This document shows positions 7,411-16,317 of a stretch of DNA of 64,000 nucleotides, in pieces. The notes beneath the pieces were generated by a model, which did not search any database, was not told where the DNA came from, and worked only from the letters and a program-made list of their open reading frames with translations. This DNA comes from Pelomonas sp047654785 (GTDB lineage Bacteria; Pseudomonadota; Gammaproteobacteria; Burkholderiales; Burkholderiaceae_C), in NCBI RefSeq assembly GCF_047654785.1, contig NZ_JASGKQ010000003.1:558001-622000 (forward strand). Direction: 5' to 3'. A program made the translations under genes and the position numbers. Every line of letters starts with the position of its first letter. Within the stretch, counting starts at the first letter, position 1.

Positions 7411-8160
7411 ATGAAGGTCTTGGTCCCTGTCAAACGCGTCGTCGACTACAACGTGAAGGTGCGCGTCAAGAGCGACGGCACGGGCGTCGACATCGCCAAC
7501 GTGAAGATGTCGATGAACCCCTTCGACGAGATCGCCGTCGAGGAGGCGGTGCGGCTGAAGGAGAAGGGCGCCGTCACCGAGGTGATCGCGGTGTCCTGCG
7601 GCCCCGCGCAATGCCAGGAGACGCTGCGCACGGCCATGGCCATCGGCGCCGACCGCGCCATCCTGGTCGAGACGGACGCCGAGCTGCAGCCGCTGGCCGT
7701 CGCCAAGCTGCTGAAGGCGCTGGTCGAGAAGGAGGCGCCGCAGCTGGTCATCCTGGGCAAGCAGGCCATCGACGACGATTGCAACCAGACCGGCCAGATG
7801 CTGGCCGCGCTGGCCGGCCTGCCGCAGGGCACTTTCGCCTCCAAGGTGGAAGTGGCGGGCGACAAGGTCAACGTCACCCGCGAAGTGGACGGCGGCCTGG
7901 AGACCGTGGCGCTGAGCCTGCCGGCCGTCGTGACGACCGACCTGCGCCTGAACGAGCCGCGCTACGTGACGCTGCCCAACATCATGAAGGCCAAGAAGAA
8001 GCCGCTGGACACGGTCAAGCCGGCCGACCTGGGCGTGGACGTGGCGCCGCGCATCAAGACGCTGAAGGTCAGCGAGCCGCCCAAGCGCGGCGCGGGCGTG
8101 AAGGTGCCCGACGTGGCCACCCTCGTCGCCAAGCTCAAGACCGAAGCCAAGGTCATCTGA
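7411..8160 (+). CDS. etfB: Electron transfer flavoprotein subunit beta
   Basis: A 249-residue ETF beta subunit. The start MKVLVPVKRVVDYNVKVRVK is the standard family start. Conserved segments include NPFDEIAVEEAVRLKEKG and the signature region around LGKQAIDDDCNQTGQMLA (about residues 111-128), which contacts AMP. It forms a heterodimer with the next gene product and passes electrons from acyl-CoA dehydrogenases to ETF:ubiquinone oxidoreductase. The gene precedes etfA by 22 bp, with GGAG before its own ATG. Upstream lie two candidate catabolic operators (7316-7340 and 7377-7392), which fits control by fatty or branched-chain acid supply. Confidence 0.97.
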   Translation: MKVLVPVKRVVDYNVKVRVKSDGTGVDIANVKMSMNPFDEIAVEEAVRLKEKGAVTEVIAVSCGPAQCQETLRTAMAIGADRAILVETDAELQPLAVAKLLKALVEKEAPQLVILGKQAIDDDCNQTGQMLAALAGLPQGTFASKVEVAGDKVNVTREVDGGLETVALSLPAVVTTDLRLNEPRYVTLPNIMKAKKKPLDTVKPADLGVDVAPRIKTLKVSEPPKRGAGVKVPDVATLVAKLKTEAKVI

Positions 8161-8182
8161 TCGTTTTGCCGGAGATATTGAG

Positions 8183-9115
8183 ATGACCGCACTCGTCATT
8201 GCCGAACACGACAACGCCGCCCTCAAGGGCGCGACCCTGAACACCGTCACCGCCGCCGCCGCGCTGGGCGGCGACGTGCACGTGCTGGTGGCCGGCCACA
8301 ACGCCGCGGCCGCCGCCGCCGCCGCCGCGCAGGTCGCCGGCGTCGCCAAGGTGCTGCACGCCGACGCGGCCGCGCTGGCCGACGGCCTGGCCGAGAACGT
8401 CGCCGCGCAGGTGCTCGCGCTGGCGCCGGGCTACAGCCACATCCTGTTCCCCGCCACCGCCGCCGGCAAGAACGTCGCGCCGCGCGTCGCCGCGCTGCTG
8501 GACGTGGCCCAGATCAGCGACATCACCAAGGTCGTCGGCGCCGACACCTTCGAGCGCCCGATCTACGCCGGCAACGCGATCGCCACCGTGCAGAGCGGCG
8601 ACGCCACCAAGGTCATCACCGTGCGCACGACCGGCTTCGACCCGGCCGCCGCGACGGGCGGCTCAGCCGCCGTGGAGACCGTGGCCGCTGCCACCGACAG
8701 CGGCAGGAGCAGCTTCGTCGGCCGCGAGGTGACCAAGAGCGACCGCCCCGAGCTGACCGCCGCCAAGATCATCGTCTCGGGCGGCCGCGCGCTGGGCTCG
8801 AACGAGAAGTTCATGGAAGTGCTGACGCCGCTGGCCGACAAGCTGGGCGCCGCGCTGGGCGCCTCGCGCGCCGCCGTGGACGCGGGCTACGCGCCCAACG
8901 ACTGGCAGGTCGGCCAGACCGGCAAGATCGTCGCGCCGCAGCTCTACATCGCGGCCGGCATCTCGGGCGCCATCCAGCACCTGGCCGGCATGAAGGACTC
9001 CAAGGTCATCGTCGCGATCAACAAGGACCCGGAGGCGCCGATCTTCTCGGTGGCCGACTACGGCCTGGAAGCAGACCTGTTCACGGCCGTGCCGGAACTG
9101 GTGAACGCGCTCTGA
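8183..9115 (+). CDS. etfA: Electron transfer flavoprotein subunit alpha
   Basis: A 310-residue ETF alpha subunit that binds FAD. The N-terminal half begins MTALVIAEHDNAALKGATL. The C-terminal FAD domain contains IIVSGGRALGSNEKFMEVL (about residues 195-213), GQTGKIVAPQLYIAAGISGAIQHLAGM and VIVAINKDPEAPIFSVADYGL, all diagnostic. It is co-transcribed with etfB, and a strong intrinsic terminator follows (9137-9173). Adjacent genes for an acyl-CoA dehydrogenase and a nitronate monooxygenase suggest its electron donors are encoded nearby. Confidence 0.97.
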   Translation: MTALVIAEHDNAALKGATLNTVTAAAALGGDVHVLVAGHNAAAAAAAAAQVAGVAKVLHADAAALADGLAENVAAQVLALAPGYSHILFPATAAGKNVAPRVAALLDVAQISDITKVVGADTFERPIYAGNAIATVQSGDATKVITVRTTGFDPAAATGGSAAVETVAAATDSGRSSFVGREVTKSDRPELTAAKIIVSGGRALGSNEKFMEVLTPLADKLGAALGASRAAVDAGYAPNDWQVGQTGKIVAPQLYIAAGISGAIQHLAGMKDSKVIVAINKDPEAPIFSVADYGLEADLFTAVPELVNAL

Positions 9116-9136
9116 CCCCGCACTGACCCCCGCATC

Positions 9137-9173
9137 GGGCGCCCGACCGGCATCGTCGCGGCGCCCTTTTTTT
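9137..9173 (+). terminator. Rho-independent terminator after etfA
   Basis: GGGCGCC (9137-9143) pairs with GGCGCCC (9160-9166) in a 7-bp perfect GC stem with a 16-base loop, followed directly by seven T residues (9167-9173). The next gene begins at 9190, so it must use its own promoter or readthrough. Confidence 0.8.
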
Positions 9174-9189
9174 GCCCAGGAGACTCGCC

Positions 9190-10977
9190 ATGACTTACCG
9201 CGCCCCCGTCAAGGACATGCTGTTCAACCTCCAGCACCTGGCCGGGCTGGACACGCTCGTCCAGCAGATCCCCGCCTTCGAGGACTTCGGCCTGGACACC
9301 GCCGCCGCCGTGCTGGAGGAGTGCGCCAAGCTGGCCGGGGACGTCATCGCGCCGCTGAACTTCGAGGGCGACAAGAACCCGTCCTCGTGGCGCGACGGCG
9401 TCGTCACGACGACGCCCGGCTTCAAGCAGGCCTTCCGCGCCTATGCCGAGGGCGGCTGGCAGGGCCTCGTCCACCCGGTCGAGTTCGGCGGCCAAGGCGC
9501 GCCCAAGGCGATCGCCGCGGCGTGCAACGAGATGCTGCAGGCGGCCAACATGAGCTTCGCGCTGTGCCCGCTGCTGACCGACGGCGCCGTCGAGGCGCTG
9601 CTGACGGCCGGCAGCGACGCGCAGAAGGCCGCCTTCATCCCGAAACTGCTGGACGGCTCCTGGACCGGCACGATGAACCTCACCGAGCCCCAGGCCGGCT
9701 CCGACCTCGCGCTGGTGCGCACCCGCGCCGAGCCGCAGGGCGACGGTACCTACAAGATCTTTGGCACCAAGATCTTCATCACCTACGGCGAGCACGACAT
9801 GGCGGAGAACATCGTCCACCTGGTGCTGGCCCGCGTGGCCGGTGCGCCGGAGGGCGTGAAGGGCATCAGCCTGTTCCTGGTGCCCAAGTTCCTGGTCAAC
9901 GCAGACGGCAGCCTGGGCGCCCGCAACGACGCGCACTGCGTGTCCATCGAGCACAAGATGGGCATCAAGGCCAGCCCGACGGCGGTGCTGCAGTTCGGCG
10001 ACCACGGCGGCGCCATCGGCACGCTGATCGGCGAGGAGAACCGCGGCCTCGAATACATGTTCATCATGATGAACGCGGCCCGCTACGGCGTCGGCCTGCA
10101 GGGCGTCGCCATCGCCGACCGCGCCTACCAGAAGGCCGCCGCCTACGCGAAGGACCGCGTGCAGTCCCGCCCGGTGGATGGCTCGGTGGCCGGCCCCGCG
10201 GCCATCATCCACCACCCCGACGTGCGCCGCATGCTGATGACGATGCGCGCGCTGACCGAGGGCTGCCGCGCGATGGCGAGCACCGCGGCGGCGGCGTTCG
10301 ACGCCGCCCACCACCACCCCGACGCCGACGCGCGCAGGCAGAACCAGGCCTTCTACGACTTCATGGTGCCGCTGGTGAAGGGCTACAGCACCGAGATGAG
10401 CCTGGAGGTCACCAGCCTGGGCGTGCAGGTGCATGGCGGCATGGGCTTCATCGAGGAGACCGGCGCGGCGCAGTACTACCGCGACGCGAAGATCCTGACC
10501 ATCTACGAGGGCACGACCGCCATCCAGGCCAACGACCTCGTGGGCCGCAAGACCGCGCGCGACGGCGGCCAGCTGGCGCGCGGCGTCGCCGGCCAGGTCG
10601 AGGCCACCGAGGCCGAGCTGGCGCAGCGCGACGGCGCCGCCGCCCGGGCCATGCGGCAGGCGCTGCGCGCGGCGCGCGAGGACTTCCTGGCCGCGGTGGA
10701 CTTCATCGCCGCCCAGGGCAAGGCCAACCCGAACGCGGCCTATGCCGGCTCGGTGCCCTACCTGATGCTGGCGGGCAACCTGATGGCCGGCTGGCAACTG
10801 GCCCGCGCGCTGATGGCCGCGGAAGACGCCTTGGCGACTGACACCGCCTTCATGGCCGCCAAGATCACCACCGCGCGTTTCTACGCCGAACACATCCTGC
10901 CCCGCACCGGCGCGCTGCGCGCCGCCATCGTCGACGGCGCCGACAGCGTGACGGCGCTGCCGCTCGACGCCTTCTGA
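9190..10977 (+). CDS. Acyl-CoA dehydrogenase with C-terminal extension
   Basis: A 595-residue FAD-dependent acyl-CoA dehydrogenase of the long class with an extra C-terminal helical domain (about residues 470-590), rather than the roughly 380-residue short class. Signature segments are MNLTEPQAGSDLALVRT and FGTKIFITYGEHDMAENIVHLVLA (flavin and substrate contacts) and YEGTTAIQANDLVGRK, whose glutamate (Glu440) is the expected catalytic base. It catalyses the first step of beta-oxidation and donates electrons to ETF, encoded just upstream. The ATG at 9190 has AGGAG eight bases upstream; an ATG at 9172 in the same frame would fall in the terminator. The nitronate monooxygenase gene follows after 10 bp. 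Confidence 0.93.
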   Translation: MTYRAPVKDMLFNLQHLAGLDTLVQQIPAFEDFGLDTAAAVLEECAKLAGDVIAPLNFEGDKNPSSWRDGVVTTTPGFKQAFRAYAEGGWQGLVHPVEFGGQGAPKAIAAACNEMLQAANMSFALCPLLTDGAVEALLTAGSDAQKAAFIPKLLDGSWTGTMNLTEPQAGSDLALVRTRAEPQGDGTYKIFGTKIFITYGEHDMAENIVHLVLARVAGAPEGVKGISLFLVPKFLVNADGSLGARNDAHCVSIEHKMGIKASPTAVLQFGDHGGAIGTLIGEENRGLEYMFIMMNAARYGVGLQGVAIADRAYQKAAAYAKDRVQSRPVDGSVAGPAAIIHHPDVRRMLMTMRALTEGCRAMASTAAAAFDAAHHHPDADARRQNQAFYDFMVPLVKGYSTEMSLEVTSLGVQVHGGMGFIEETGAAQYYRDAKILTIYEGTTAIQANDLVGRKTARDGGQLARGVAGQVEATEAELAQRDGAAARAMRQALRAAREDFLAAVDFIAAQGKANPNAAYAGSVPYLMLAGNLMAGWQLARALMAAEDALATDTAFMAAKITTARFYAEHILPRTGALRAAIVDGADSVTALPLDAF

Positions 10978-10987
10978 GGAGATCGAC

Positions 10988-11938
10988 ATGTCCCTGCCTC
11001 CCGTGTTGAAAAACCTGCCGCTGCCCGTCATCGGCTCGCCGCTGTTCATCATCAGCAACCCCAAGCTCGTCATCGCGCAGTGCAAGGCCGGCATCGTCGG
11101 CGCCATGCCGGCGCTCAACGCGCGGCCCGCCGAGCAGCTCGACGAGTGGCTGGCCGAGATCACCGAGACGCTGGCCGCCCATGACCGCGCCCACCCGGAC
11201 CAGCCGGCCGCGCCGTTCGCCATCAACCAGATCGTGCACAAGAGCAACGAGCGCCTGGAGCACGACATGCAGGTGTGCGCCAAGTACAAGGTGCCCATCG
11301 TCATCACCTCGCTGGGCGCGCGCGAGGACGTGAACCAGGCCGTGCACGGCTGGGGCGGCATCGTGCTGCACGACATCATCAACAACAAGTTCGCCCGGAA
11401 GGCCATCGAGAAGGGCGCCGACGGCCTGATCGCCGTCGCGGCCGGCGCCGGCGGCCATGCGGGCGTGAAGAGCCCGTTCGCGCTGGTGCAGGAAATCCGC
11501 GAGTGGTTCGACGGCCCGCTGGCGCTGTCCGGCGCCATGGCCACGGGCGACGCCATCCTGGCCGCGCAGGCCTGCGGCGCCGACCTGGCCTACATCGGCT
11601 CGGCCTTCATCGCCACGGAAGAGGCGCGCGCCAGCGACGCCTACAAGCAGATGATCGTCGCCAGCAGCAGCGACGACATCGTCTACAGCAACCTCTTCAC
11701 CGGCGTGCATGGCAACTACCTGCGCGGCTCCATCGTCGCCGCCGGCCTGGACCCGGACGCGCTGCCCGAGAGCGACCCGAGCGCGATGAACTTCGGCGGC
11801 GGCGCGGCCAAGGCCTGGAAGGACATCTGGGGCAGCGGCCAGGGCATCGGCGCGGTCAAGGCCGTGGTGCCGGCGGCCGAGCTGGTGGCGCGCCTGAAGC
11901 GCGAGTACGCCGCGGCGCGCGCGCGGCTCGCGCTGTGA
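10988..11938 (+). CDS. Nitronate monooxygenase (2-nitropropane dioxygenase family)
   Basis: A 316-residue FMN-dependent TIM-barrel protein. Features are the N-terminal LPVIGSPLFIISNPKLVIAQCKAGIVGAMPALNAR, the flavin phosphate loops GADGLIAVAAGAGGHAG (about 143-159) and LALSGAMATGDAILAAQACGADLAYIGSAFIATEEA. The GGHAG motif carries the histidine used by class I nitronate monooxygenases. It lies 10 bp behind an acyl-CoA dehydrogenase gene with GGAG before the ATG, so the two form an operon. The context with fatty acid oxidation genes leaves its physiological substrate open; detoxification of nitronates such as 3-nitropropionate is one option. Confidence 0.9.
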   Translation: MSLPPVLKNLPLPVIGSPLFIISNPKLVIAQCKAGIVGAMPALNARPAEQLDEWLAEITETLAAHDRAHPDQPAAPFAINQIVHKSNERLEHDMQVCAKYKVPIVITSLGAREDVNQAVHGWGGIVLHDIINNKFARKAIEKGADGLIAVAAGAGGHAGVKSPFALVQEIREWFDGPLALSGAMATGDAILAAQACGADLAYIGSAFIATEEARASDAYKQMIVASSSDDIVYSNLFTGVHGNYLRGSIVAAGLDPDALPESDPSAMNFGGGAAKAWKDIWGSGQGIGAVKAVVPAAELVARLKREYAAARARLAL

Positions 11939-11975
11939 GCTGAGGCCCGGTCCGTCCGGGCCGCCATCCATCAGC

Positions 11976-14216
11976 TCATGCGCGCGCGCCGCGCAGCAGC
12001 CGCAGCCCGTTGGCCACCACCAGCAGGCTGGCGCCCATGTCGGCGAACACGGCCATCCACATCGTCGCGCTGCCGAACACCGCCAGCGCGAAGAACACGG
12101 CCTTGATGCTCAGCGCCAGCACGATGTTCTGCCACAGCACGGCATGGGTGCGCTGCGACAGCCGGATCGTCTCCGGCACCTTGCGCAGGTCGTCGTCCAT
12201 GATGAGCACGTCCGCCGTCTCCTTGGCGGTGTCGGTACCGGCGGCGCCCATCGAGAAGCCCACGGCGGCGGCGGCGAGGCCGGGCGAGTCGTTCACGCCG
12301 TCGCCCACCATGCCGACGGCGCCGTGGGCGGCCAGCGCCGCGATGGCCCGCTGCTTGTCCTGCGGCAGCAGGTTGGCCTGCACGTCGGCGATGCCCACCT
12401 GGTCGCCGATGGCCCGCGCGGTGGACGGGTTGTCGCCGGTCAGCATCACGGGCCTCACGCCCATCGCCTTCAGCGCGGCCACCGCCTCACGGCTGGTGGC
12501 CTTGGTGGTGTCGGCCACGGCGAACAGCGCCAGCACCCGGCTGCCGTCGGCCAGCAGCGACACGGTGCGGCCCTGCGCCTCGTGCTGCTGCATCAGCGCC
12601 TCCAGCTCGGGCGAGCACTGGCCGCGCTCATGGATCCAGCGGTGGTTGCCCAGCACCGCGTCCCGCCCGTCGACGCGGCCGTACACGCCGCGGCCCGCTT
12701 CGGCGCCGAAGTCGTCCACCGGCAGCGGCGGCTCGCCGTCCAGCCCGGCGGCGACGGCCTGCGAGACCGGGTGGTCGGAGCGCGCCGCCAGGCTGCGCGC
12801 GATGCGCAGGACGCCTGCTTCATCGCCGGCCAGCACCTGCCGCGCCACGAGCCGGGGCCGGCCTTCCGTCAGCGTGCCGGTCTTGTCCAGCGCCAGCACC
12901 CGCAGCCGGCGTGCGTTCTCCAGGTGCGTGCCGCCCTTGATGAGGATGCCGCGCCGCGCGGCCGCGGCCAGGCCGCTGACGACGGTGACCGGCGTGGAGA
13001 TCACCAGCGCGCAGGGGCAGGCGATGACCAGCAGCACCAGCGCCTTGTACAGGCCGGTGAGCCACGGCCAGCCCAGCAGCAGCGGCATGCCGACGGCGAC
13101 GGCCAGCGCCAGCACGAAGACGGCGGGCGTGTAGACGGCCGCGAACCGGTCCACGAAGCGCTGCGTGGGCGCGCGCTGGCCCTGCGCGGCCTCGACGGCG
13201 TGGATGATGCCGGCCAGCACCGTGTCGCCCGCCGGCCGGGTGACCTCGAACTCCAGCGCGCCGCCCTGGTTGATGGTGCCGGCAAACACCGGGTCGCCCG
13301 GCGCCTTGTCCACCGGCATGCTCTCGCCGGTGACGGGGGACTGGTCCACCGCGCCCCGGCCGGCGGTGACGCTGCCGTCCAGCGCGAACCGTTCGCCCGG
13401 CTTCACGCGCACGGTGGCGCCCACGGCGACGGCCTTGGCGGCCATGCGCGCCCAGCCGCCGTCCGGCTGGCGCACCTCCGCCTGCTCGGGCGACAGCGCC
13501 AGCAGCCCGGCGATGGCGTGGCGCGCGCGCTCCACGGCGCGGGCCTCGATCAGCTCGGCCAGCGAGTACAGCGCCATCACCATCGCCGCCTCGGGCCACT
13601 GGCCGATGGCGAAGGCGCCGGTGACGGCGACCGACATCAGCGCATTGATGTTGAGCTGCCCGCGCGCCAGCGACGACAGCCCCTTGCGGAACACCGCCAG
13701 GCCCGACAGCGCGATCGCGGCGGCGGCGAGCGCCATGCCGGCGAGCTGCCAGGCCCCGCCGTCGGGCGCGAAGAAGTGCAGCAGCTCGGCGCCGGCGGCC
13801 ACCGCCAGCGCGGCCACCAGCCGGGCGAGCTCGGCGCGCCGGGCCCGCGCCGTGTCCGCGGCGGCGGGCGGCGCGGACAGCGTCTCGGTCTGGAAGCCGA
13901 GCTGCCGGATGGCGGCCGTCACCGCGTCCCACGAGGCGGGCGGCGCGTCCACCGCCAGCAGGCGGGCGGGCAGGTCGAAGTGCAGGCGGCGCAGGCCGGC
14001 GAAGCCTTCCAGCGCGCGGCGGATCTGGCCTTCCTCGACCGGGCAGTCCATCGCCGGGATGCGCAGCAGCAGGCCGCCGGCCGGGGCCGGCGCCGCGGCG
14101 GCGGGGGCGCCGGGGCCGCCGTGGCAGCACGCGGGCGCGTGGGCGTGGGCGGGGCCGTGCGCATGGCCATGGGCATGGCCGTGGGAAGCGTCGTGGGCGG
14201 GGTCGTGAGGGCTCAT
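11976..14216 (-). CDS. cadA: Heavy-metal P1B-type ATPase (CadA-like Cd/Zn/Pb exporter)
   Basis: A 746-residue inner-membrane efflux pump. The first about 35 residues are rich in His, for example HGHAHGHAHGPAHAHA followed by ACCHGG. A single HMA-like domain carries MDCPVEEGQ in place of the CxxC loop, the Cys-Glu variant seen in CadA/ZntA-type pumps. Further features are TGESMPVDK, the membrane metal site CPC in VIACPCALVIS (about 399-401), the phosphorylated Asp in LDKTGTLTEG (about 443), TGDNPSTA and the hinge MVGDGVNDSPGLAAA. It is divergent from a CadR-like regulator and preceded by a MerR-type promoter. Cd, Zn and Pb are the likely ions, since CPC without the CopA signatures points away from copper. 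Confidence 0.93.
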   Translation of the reverse strand: MSPHDPAHDASHGHAHGHAHGPAHAHAPACCHGGPGAPAAAAPAPAGGLLLRIPAMDCPVEEGQIRRALEGFAGLRRLHFDLPARLLAVDAPPASWDAVTAAIRQLGFQTETLSAPPAAADTARARRAELARLVAALAVAAGAELLHFFAPDGGAWQLAGMALAAAAIALSGLAVFRKGLSSLARGQLNINALMSVAVTGAFAIGQWPEAAMVMALYSLAELIEARAVERARHAIAGLLALSPEQAEVRQPDGGWARMAAKAVAVGATVRVKPGERFALDGSVTAGRGAVDQSPVTGESMPVDKAPGDPVFAGTINQGGALEFEVTRPAGDTVLAGIIHAVEAAQGQRAPTQRFVDRFAAVYTPAVFVLALAVAVGMPLLLGWPWLTGLYKALVLLVIACPCALVISTPVTVVSGLAAAARRGILIKGGTHLENARRLRVLALDKTGTLTEGRPRLVARQVLAGDEAGVLRIARSLAARSDHPVSQAVAAGLDGEPPLPVDDFGAEAGRGVYGRVDGRDAVLGNHRWIHERGQCSPELEALMQQHEAQGRTVSLLADGSRVLALFAVADTTKATSREAVAALKAMGVRPVMLTGDNPSTARAIGDQVGIADVQANLLPQDKQRAIAALAAHGAVGMVGDGVNDSPGLAAAAVGFSMGAAGTDTAKETADVLIMDDDLRKVPETIRLSQRTHAVLWQNIVLALSIKAVFFALAVFGSATMWMAVFADMGASLLVVANGLRLLRGARA

Positions 14217-14222
14217 GGCGTG

Positions 14223-14253
14223 ATTGGAATCCCTGGAGCCGCTCCAGAGTCAA
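14223..14253 (-). promoter_or_regulatory. MerR/CadR-type promoter of the metal ATPase
   Basis: Minus strand: -35 TTGACT (14253-14248), a 19-bp spacer and -10 TCCAAT (14228-14223). The spacer holds the perfect palindrome CTGGAGCCGCTCCAG (14233-14247). The gene start is at 14216, so the leader is very short. The adjacent regulator at 14291 is the likely activator. Confidence 0.75.
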
Positions 14254-14290
14254 GTGCCTACACTGCCGGGCAGATTCCCTGCCGCCCGCC

Positions 14291-14737
14291 ATGAAAATCG
14301 GAGACCTCGCCGCCGCCTCGGCCACCGCCGTGGACACCATCCGCTACTACGAGCGCGAGGGCCTGCTGCCGGCGCCGGGGCGCACGCAGGGCGGGTTCCG
14401 CGTCTACCAGCCGGCGCACCTGGAGCGGCTGCAGTTCATCCGCCACTGCCGGGGCCTGGACATGTCGCTGGACGAGGTGCGCGTGCTGCTGCGCGTGAAG
14501 GACGCGCCGGGCGGCGACTGCGGCGACGTGAACGCGCTGCTGGACGCGCACATCGGCCATGTGTCGCGGCGCATCCGCGAGCTGCGCGCGCTGGAGAAGC
14601 AGCTCGTGCAACTGCGCCGCCGCTGCGCCGAGGCGCAGAGCGCCGACCGCTGCGGCATCCTCGGCGGGCTGGCCGCCGCGGCGCGGGAAGGCGGGCTGCC
14701 GGCGCCGGGTTCCCACCGGCGCTCGGTGCACTATTGA
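14291..14737 (+). CDS. cadR: CadR/PbrR-type MerR-family metal-responsive regulator
   Basis: A 148-residue MerR protein: MKIGDLAAASATAVDTIRYYEREGLLPAPGR is the helix-turn-helix and wing, followed by the long dimerisation helix. Cysteines at 77 (GGDCGDV), 112 (RRRCAEA) and 121 (ADRCGIL) occupy the three metal-binding positions of CadR/PbrR proteins, so Cd(II), Pb(II) or Zn(II) sensing is likely. It is divergent from the P-type ATPase gene, whose promoter carries a matching 19-bp spacer and palindrome. Mobile-element debris begins immediately downstream. Confidence 0.92.
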   Translation: MKIGDLAAASATAVDTIRYYEREGLLPAPGRTQGGFRVYQPAHLERLQFIRHCRGLDMSLDEVRVLLRVKDAPGGDCGDVNALLDAHIGHVSRRIRELRALEKQLVQLRRRCAEAQSADRCGILGGLAAAAREGGLPAPGSHRRSVHY

Positions 14738-14761
14738 AGCCCCTCGTCCAAGGAGTACCCT

Positions 14762-14979
14762 GCCATAGCCCGCCATGAAGGCCAAGGCCGTCTCGAAGCA
14801 GTCGAGCCGGCCCAGGGCCGGGAACTCATCGAGCATTAGCAGCAGCTTGTGGCGGCGCTCGATGCCGTCGCTAGCTAGCCAAGGGCGGCGGCTGTCCATT
14901 GCGTGGCACCCCACACTCCGGCGATCACGATGCCGAATATCACGGCGATCTGACCGAACAGCACGTTCGTCCCTTGCGT
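14762..14979 (-). pseudogene. traG: Internally deleted remnant of a conjugative coupling-protein gene (traG/virD4)
   Basis: Two fragments of a TraG/VirD4-type protein are joined on the minus strand. 14979-14878 encodes TQGTNVLFGQIAVIFG and then IVIAGVWGATQWTAAALG, the N-terminal membrane segment typical of TraG in Tn4371-like elements; the expected ATG is ACG here. After a stop at the CTAGCTAGC junction (about 14871-14879), another frame (14873-14762) encodes KLLLMLDEFPALGRLD and ETALAFMAGYG, the Walker B region normally some hundreds of residues downstream. The middle of the gene is therefore deleted. Just upstream of the first fragment is a short open stretch (RPLIAIGGKVLTMPRIP) that might be the end of a relaxase gene; this is uncertain. 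Confidence 0.7.
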
Positions 14980-15177
14980 GACCTGGCCTCCGATTTCTCC
15001 TGCGCTGATTCCTCATGGGGAATGCGCGGCATGGTCAGCACCTTCCCGCCAATGGCGATGAGGGGTCGATGGCGTTGTCGTTTGACATTGATGCCTCCGC
15101 TGCGCGAGTCCGATTTCGTCGCTGTTTTCGCTAGTGGTTCTCCCCGATACATGGCAACGCCTGCGGGATTGCCATGC

Positions 15178-16071
15178 CAAAGCCTGCGCTGGATCGAAAG
15201 CTACCAGCGCCTGGCCGAACGTGCAGCGCAGTTGCCCGACACGCGGCTGGTGCAGGTGGGAGACCGCGAGAGCGACATCCTGGCGCTGATGCAGCGCGGG
15301 CAGGCCCTGGGCTGGCCGGTCGATGTGCTGGTGCGCTCGCAGCACAACCGGGTGCTGGGCGAGGGCAAGCGGCTGTGGGACGAGGTCCAGGCCGAGGCGC
15401 TGCTGGGCGAGATCGAATTCACGCTGGGCGCACGCGACGGCCGCCGGCCGCGCGTGGTGCGCCAGGAACTGCGGGCCAAGCGGCTGCGGCTCGATCCAGG
15501 CGACGGCGTGGATGGCGCCATCGAGATGAGCTGCCTCATCGCCAGCGAAATCGACGCGCCTGCGGGCGTCAAGCCGGTGTGCTGGCGGCTGCTGACCAAC
15601 CGCCAGGCCAGCACCCCGGCCCAGGTGATCGAGCTGATCGACTGGTATCGAGCGCGCTGGGAGATCGAGACGTTTTTCCACGTCTTGAAGAACGGCTGCC
15701 GGGTCGAGGCGCTGCAGTTGGCCAGCATGGACAAGATCGAACGCGCACTGGCGCTGTTCATGGTGGTGTCCTGGCGCATCGGGCGGTTGATGCGGCTGGG
15801 GCGCACCTGCCCGGACCTGCCGGCCACGCTGGTGTTCGACGCCGACGAGATCCATGCGGCCTACGTGCTGACCAACAAGCCATTGCCGGACAAGCCACCC
15901 AGCCTCAACGAGGTGGTGCGCCGCGTGGCCATGCTGGGTGGCTTCCTCGCGCGTAAAGGTGATGGCGAGCCGGGCGTCAAAACCTTGTGGATCGGCCTGC
16001 AGCGCGTCATGGACTTCGCCTCAGGCATGCGCCTCGTGCGCCACAACCGCCTCGCTACGAGTTGTGTGTAA
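15178..16071 (+). pseudogene. Truncated IS4-family (Tn5/IS50-like) transposase
   Basis: From about 15178 the frame encodes the C-terminal two thirds of an IS4-family DDE transposase. The second catalytic Asp lies in LVQVGDRESDILAL, and the Y-(2)-R-(3)-E-(6)-K signature is exact in WYRARWEIETFFHVLKNG. The N-terminal part with the first catalytic Asp is missing and is replaced by unrelated sequence that keeps the frame open back to 14899. The gene ends at a TAA (16069-16071) next to an IS1595-type fragment. No terminal inverted repeats were recognised. It is expected to be inactive. Confidence 0.82.
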
Positions 16072-16077
16072 TGCCAT

Positions 16078-16176
16078 GGCCTTGACGGCCTCGGCGCACT
16101 GCTCTTCCGTGCCGAAGCGCTCGATGAACTCCGGCACCGACATGCCGTGCTGAAACTGGATCGTGTTGAAGGCCAT
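16078..16176 (-). pseudogene. N-terminal fragment of an IS1595-type transposase
   Basis: Minus-strand codons from the ATG at 16176 read MAFNTIQFQHGMSVPEFIER followed by FGTEEQCAEAVKA. This matches the start of IS1595-family transposases, which then continue into a zinc-ribbon (CPxCG). Here homology ends abruptly at the boundary with the IS4-type remnant and the frame runs into antisense sequence, so only about 33 residues remain. Confidence 0.6.
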
Positions 16177-16258
16177 GGCCTCGGCCCCCACAGTGGATGG
16201 CGCCAAGGCTGCGGCCCAGTTGGCTCGTCAGGCGATCCACCTGAGGAGATGACTAATC

Positions 16259-16288
16259 ATGTCAATCTTTGACATTATTTGATATGCT
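16259..16288 (+). promoter_or_regulatory. Autoregulatory operator/promoter of the parDE pair
   Basis: ATGTCAA-TCT-TTGACAT (16259-16275) is a perfect 17-bp palindrome. A -10-like TATGCT (16283-16288) follows at a distance that puts the palindrome over the -35 region. The position, 30 bp before the antitoxin gene, suits repression by the antitoxin. Confidence 0.6.
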
Positions 16289-16317
16289 TTCCAGCTTGAA
16301 CTTCCTGGAGTCTGGCT

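Noticed and set aside
14899..15177. N-terminal 93 codons of the open frame leading into the IS4-type transposase
   Set aside because: This part is antisense to the traG remnant and shows no transposase similarity; it is open only by chance.
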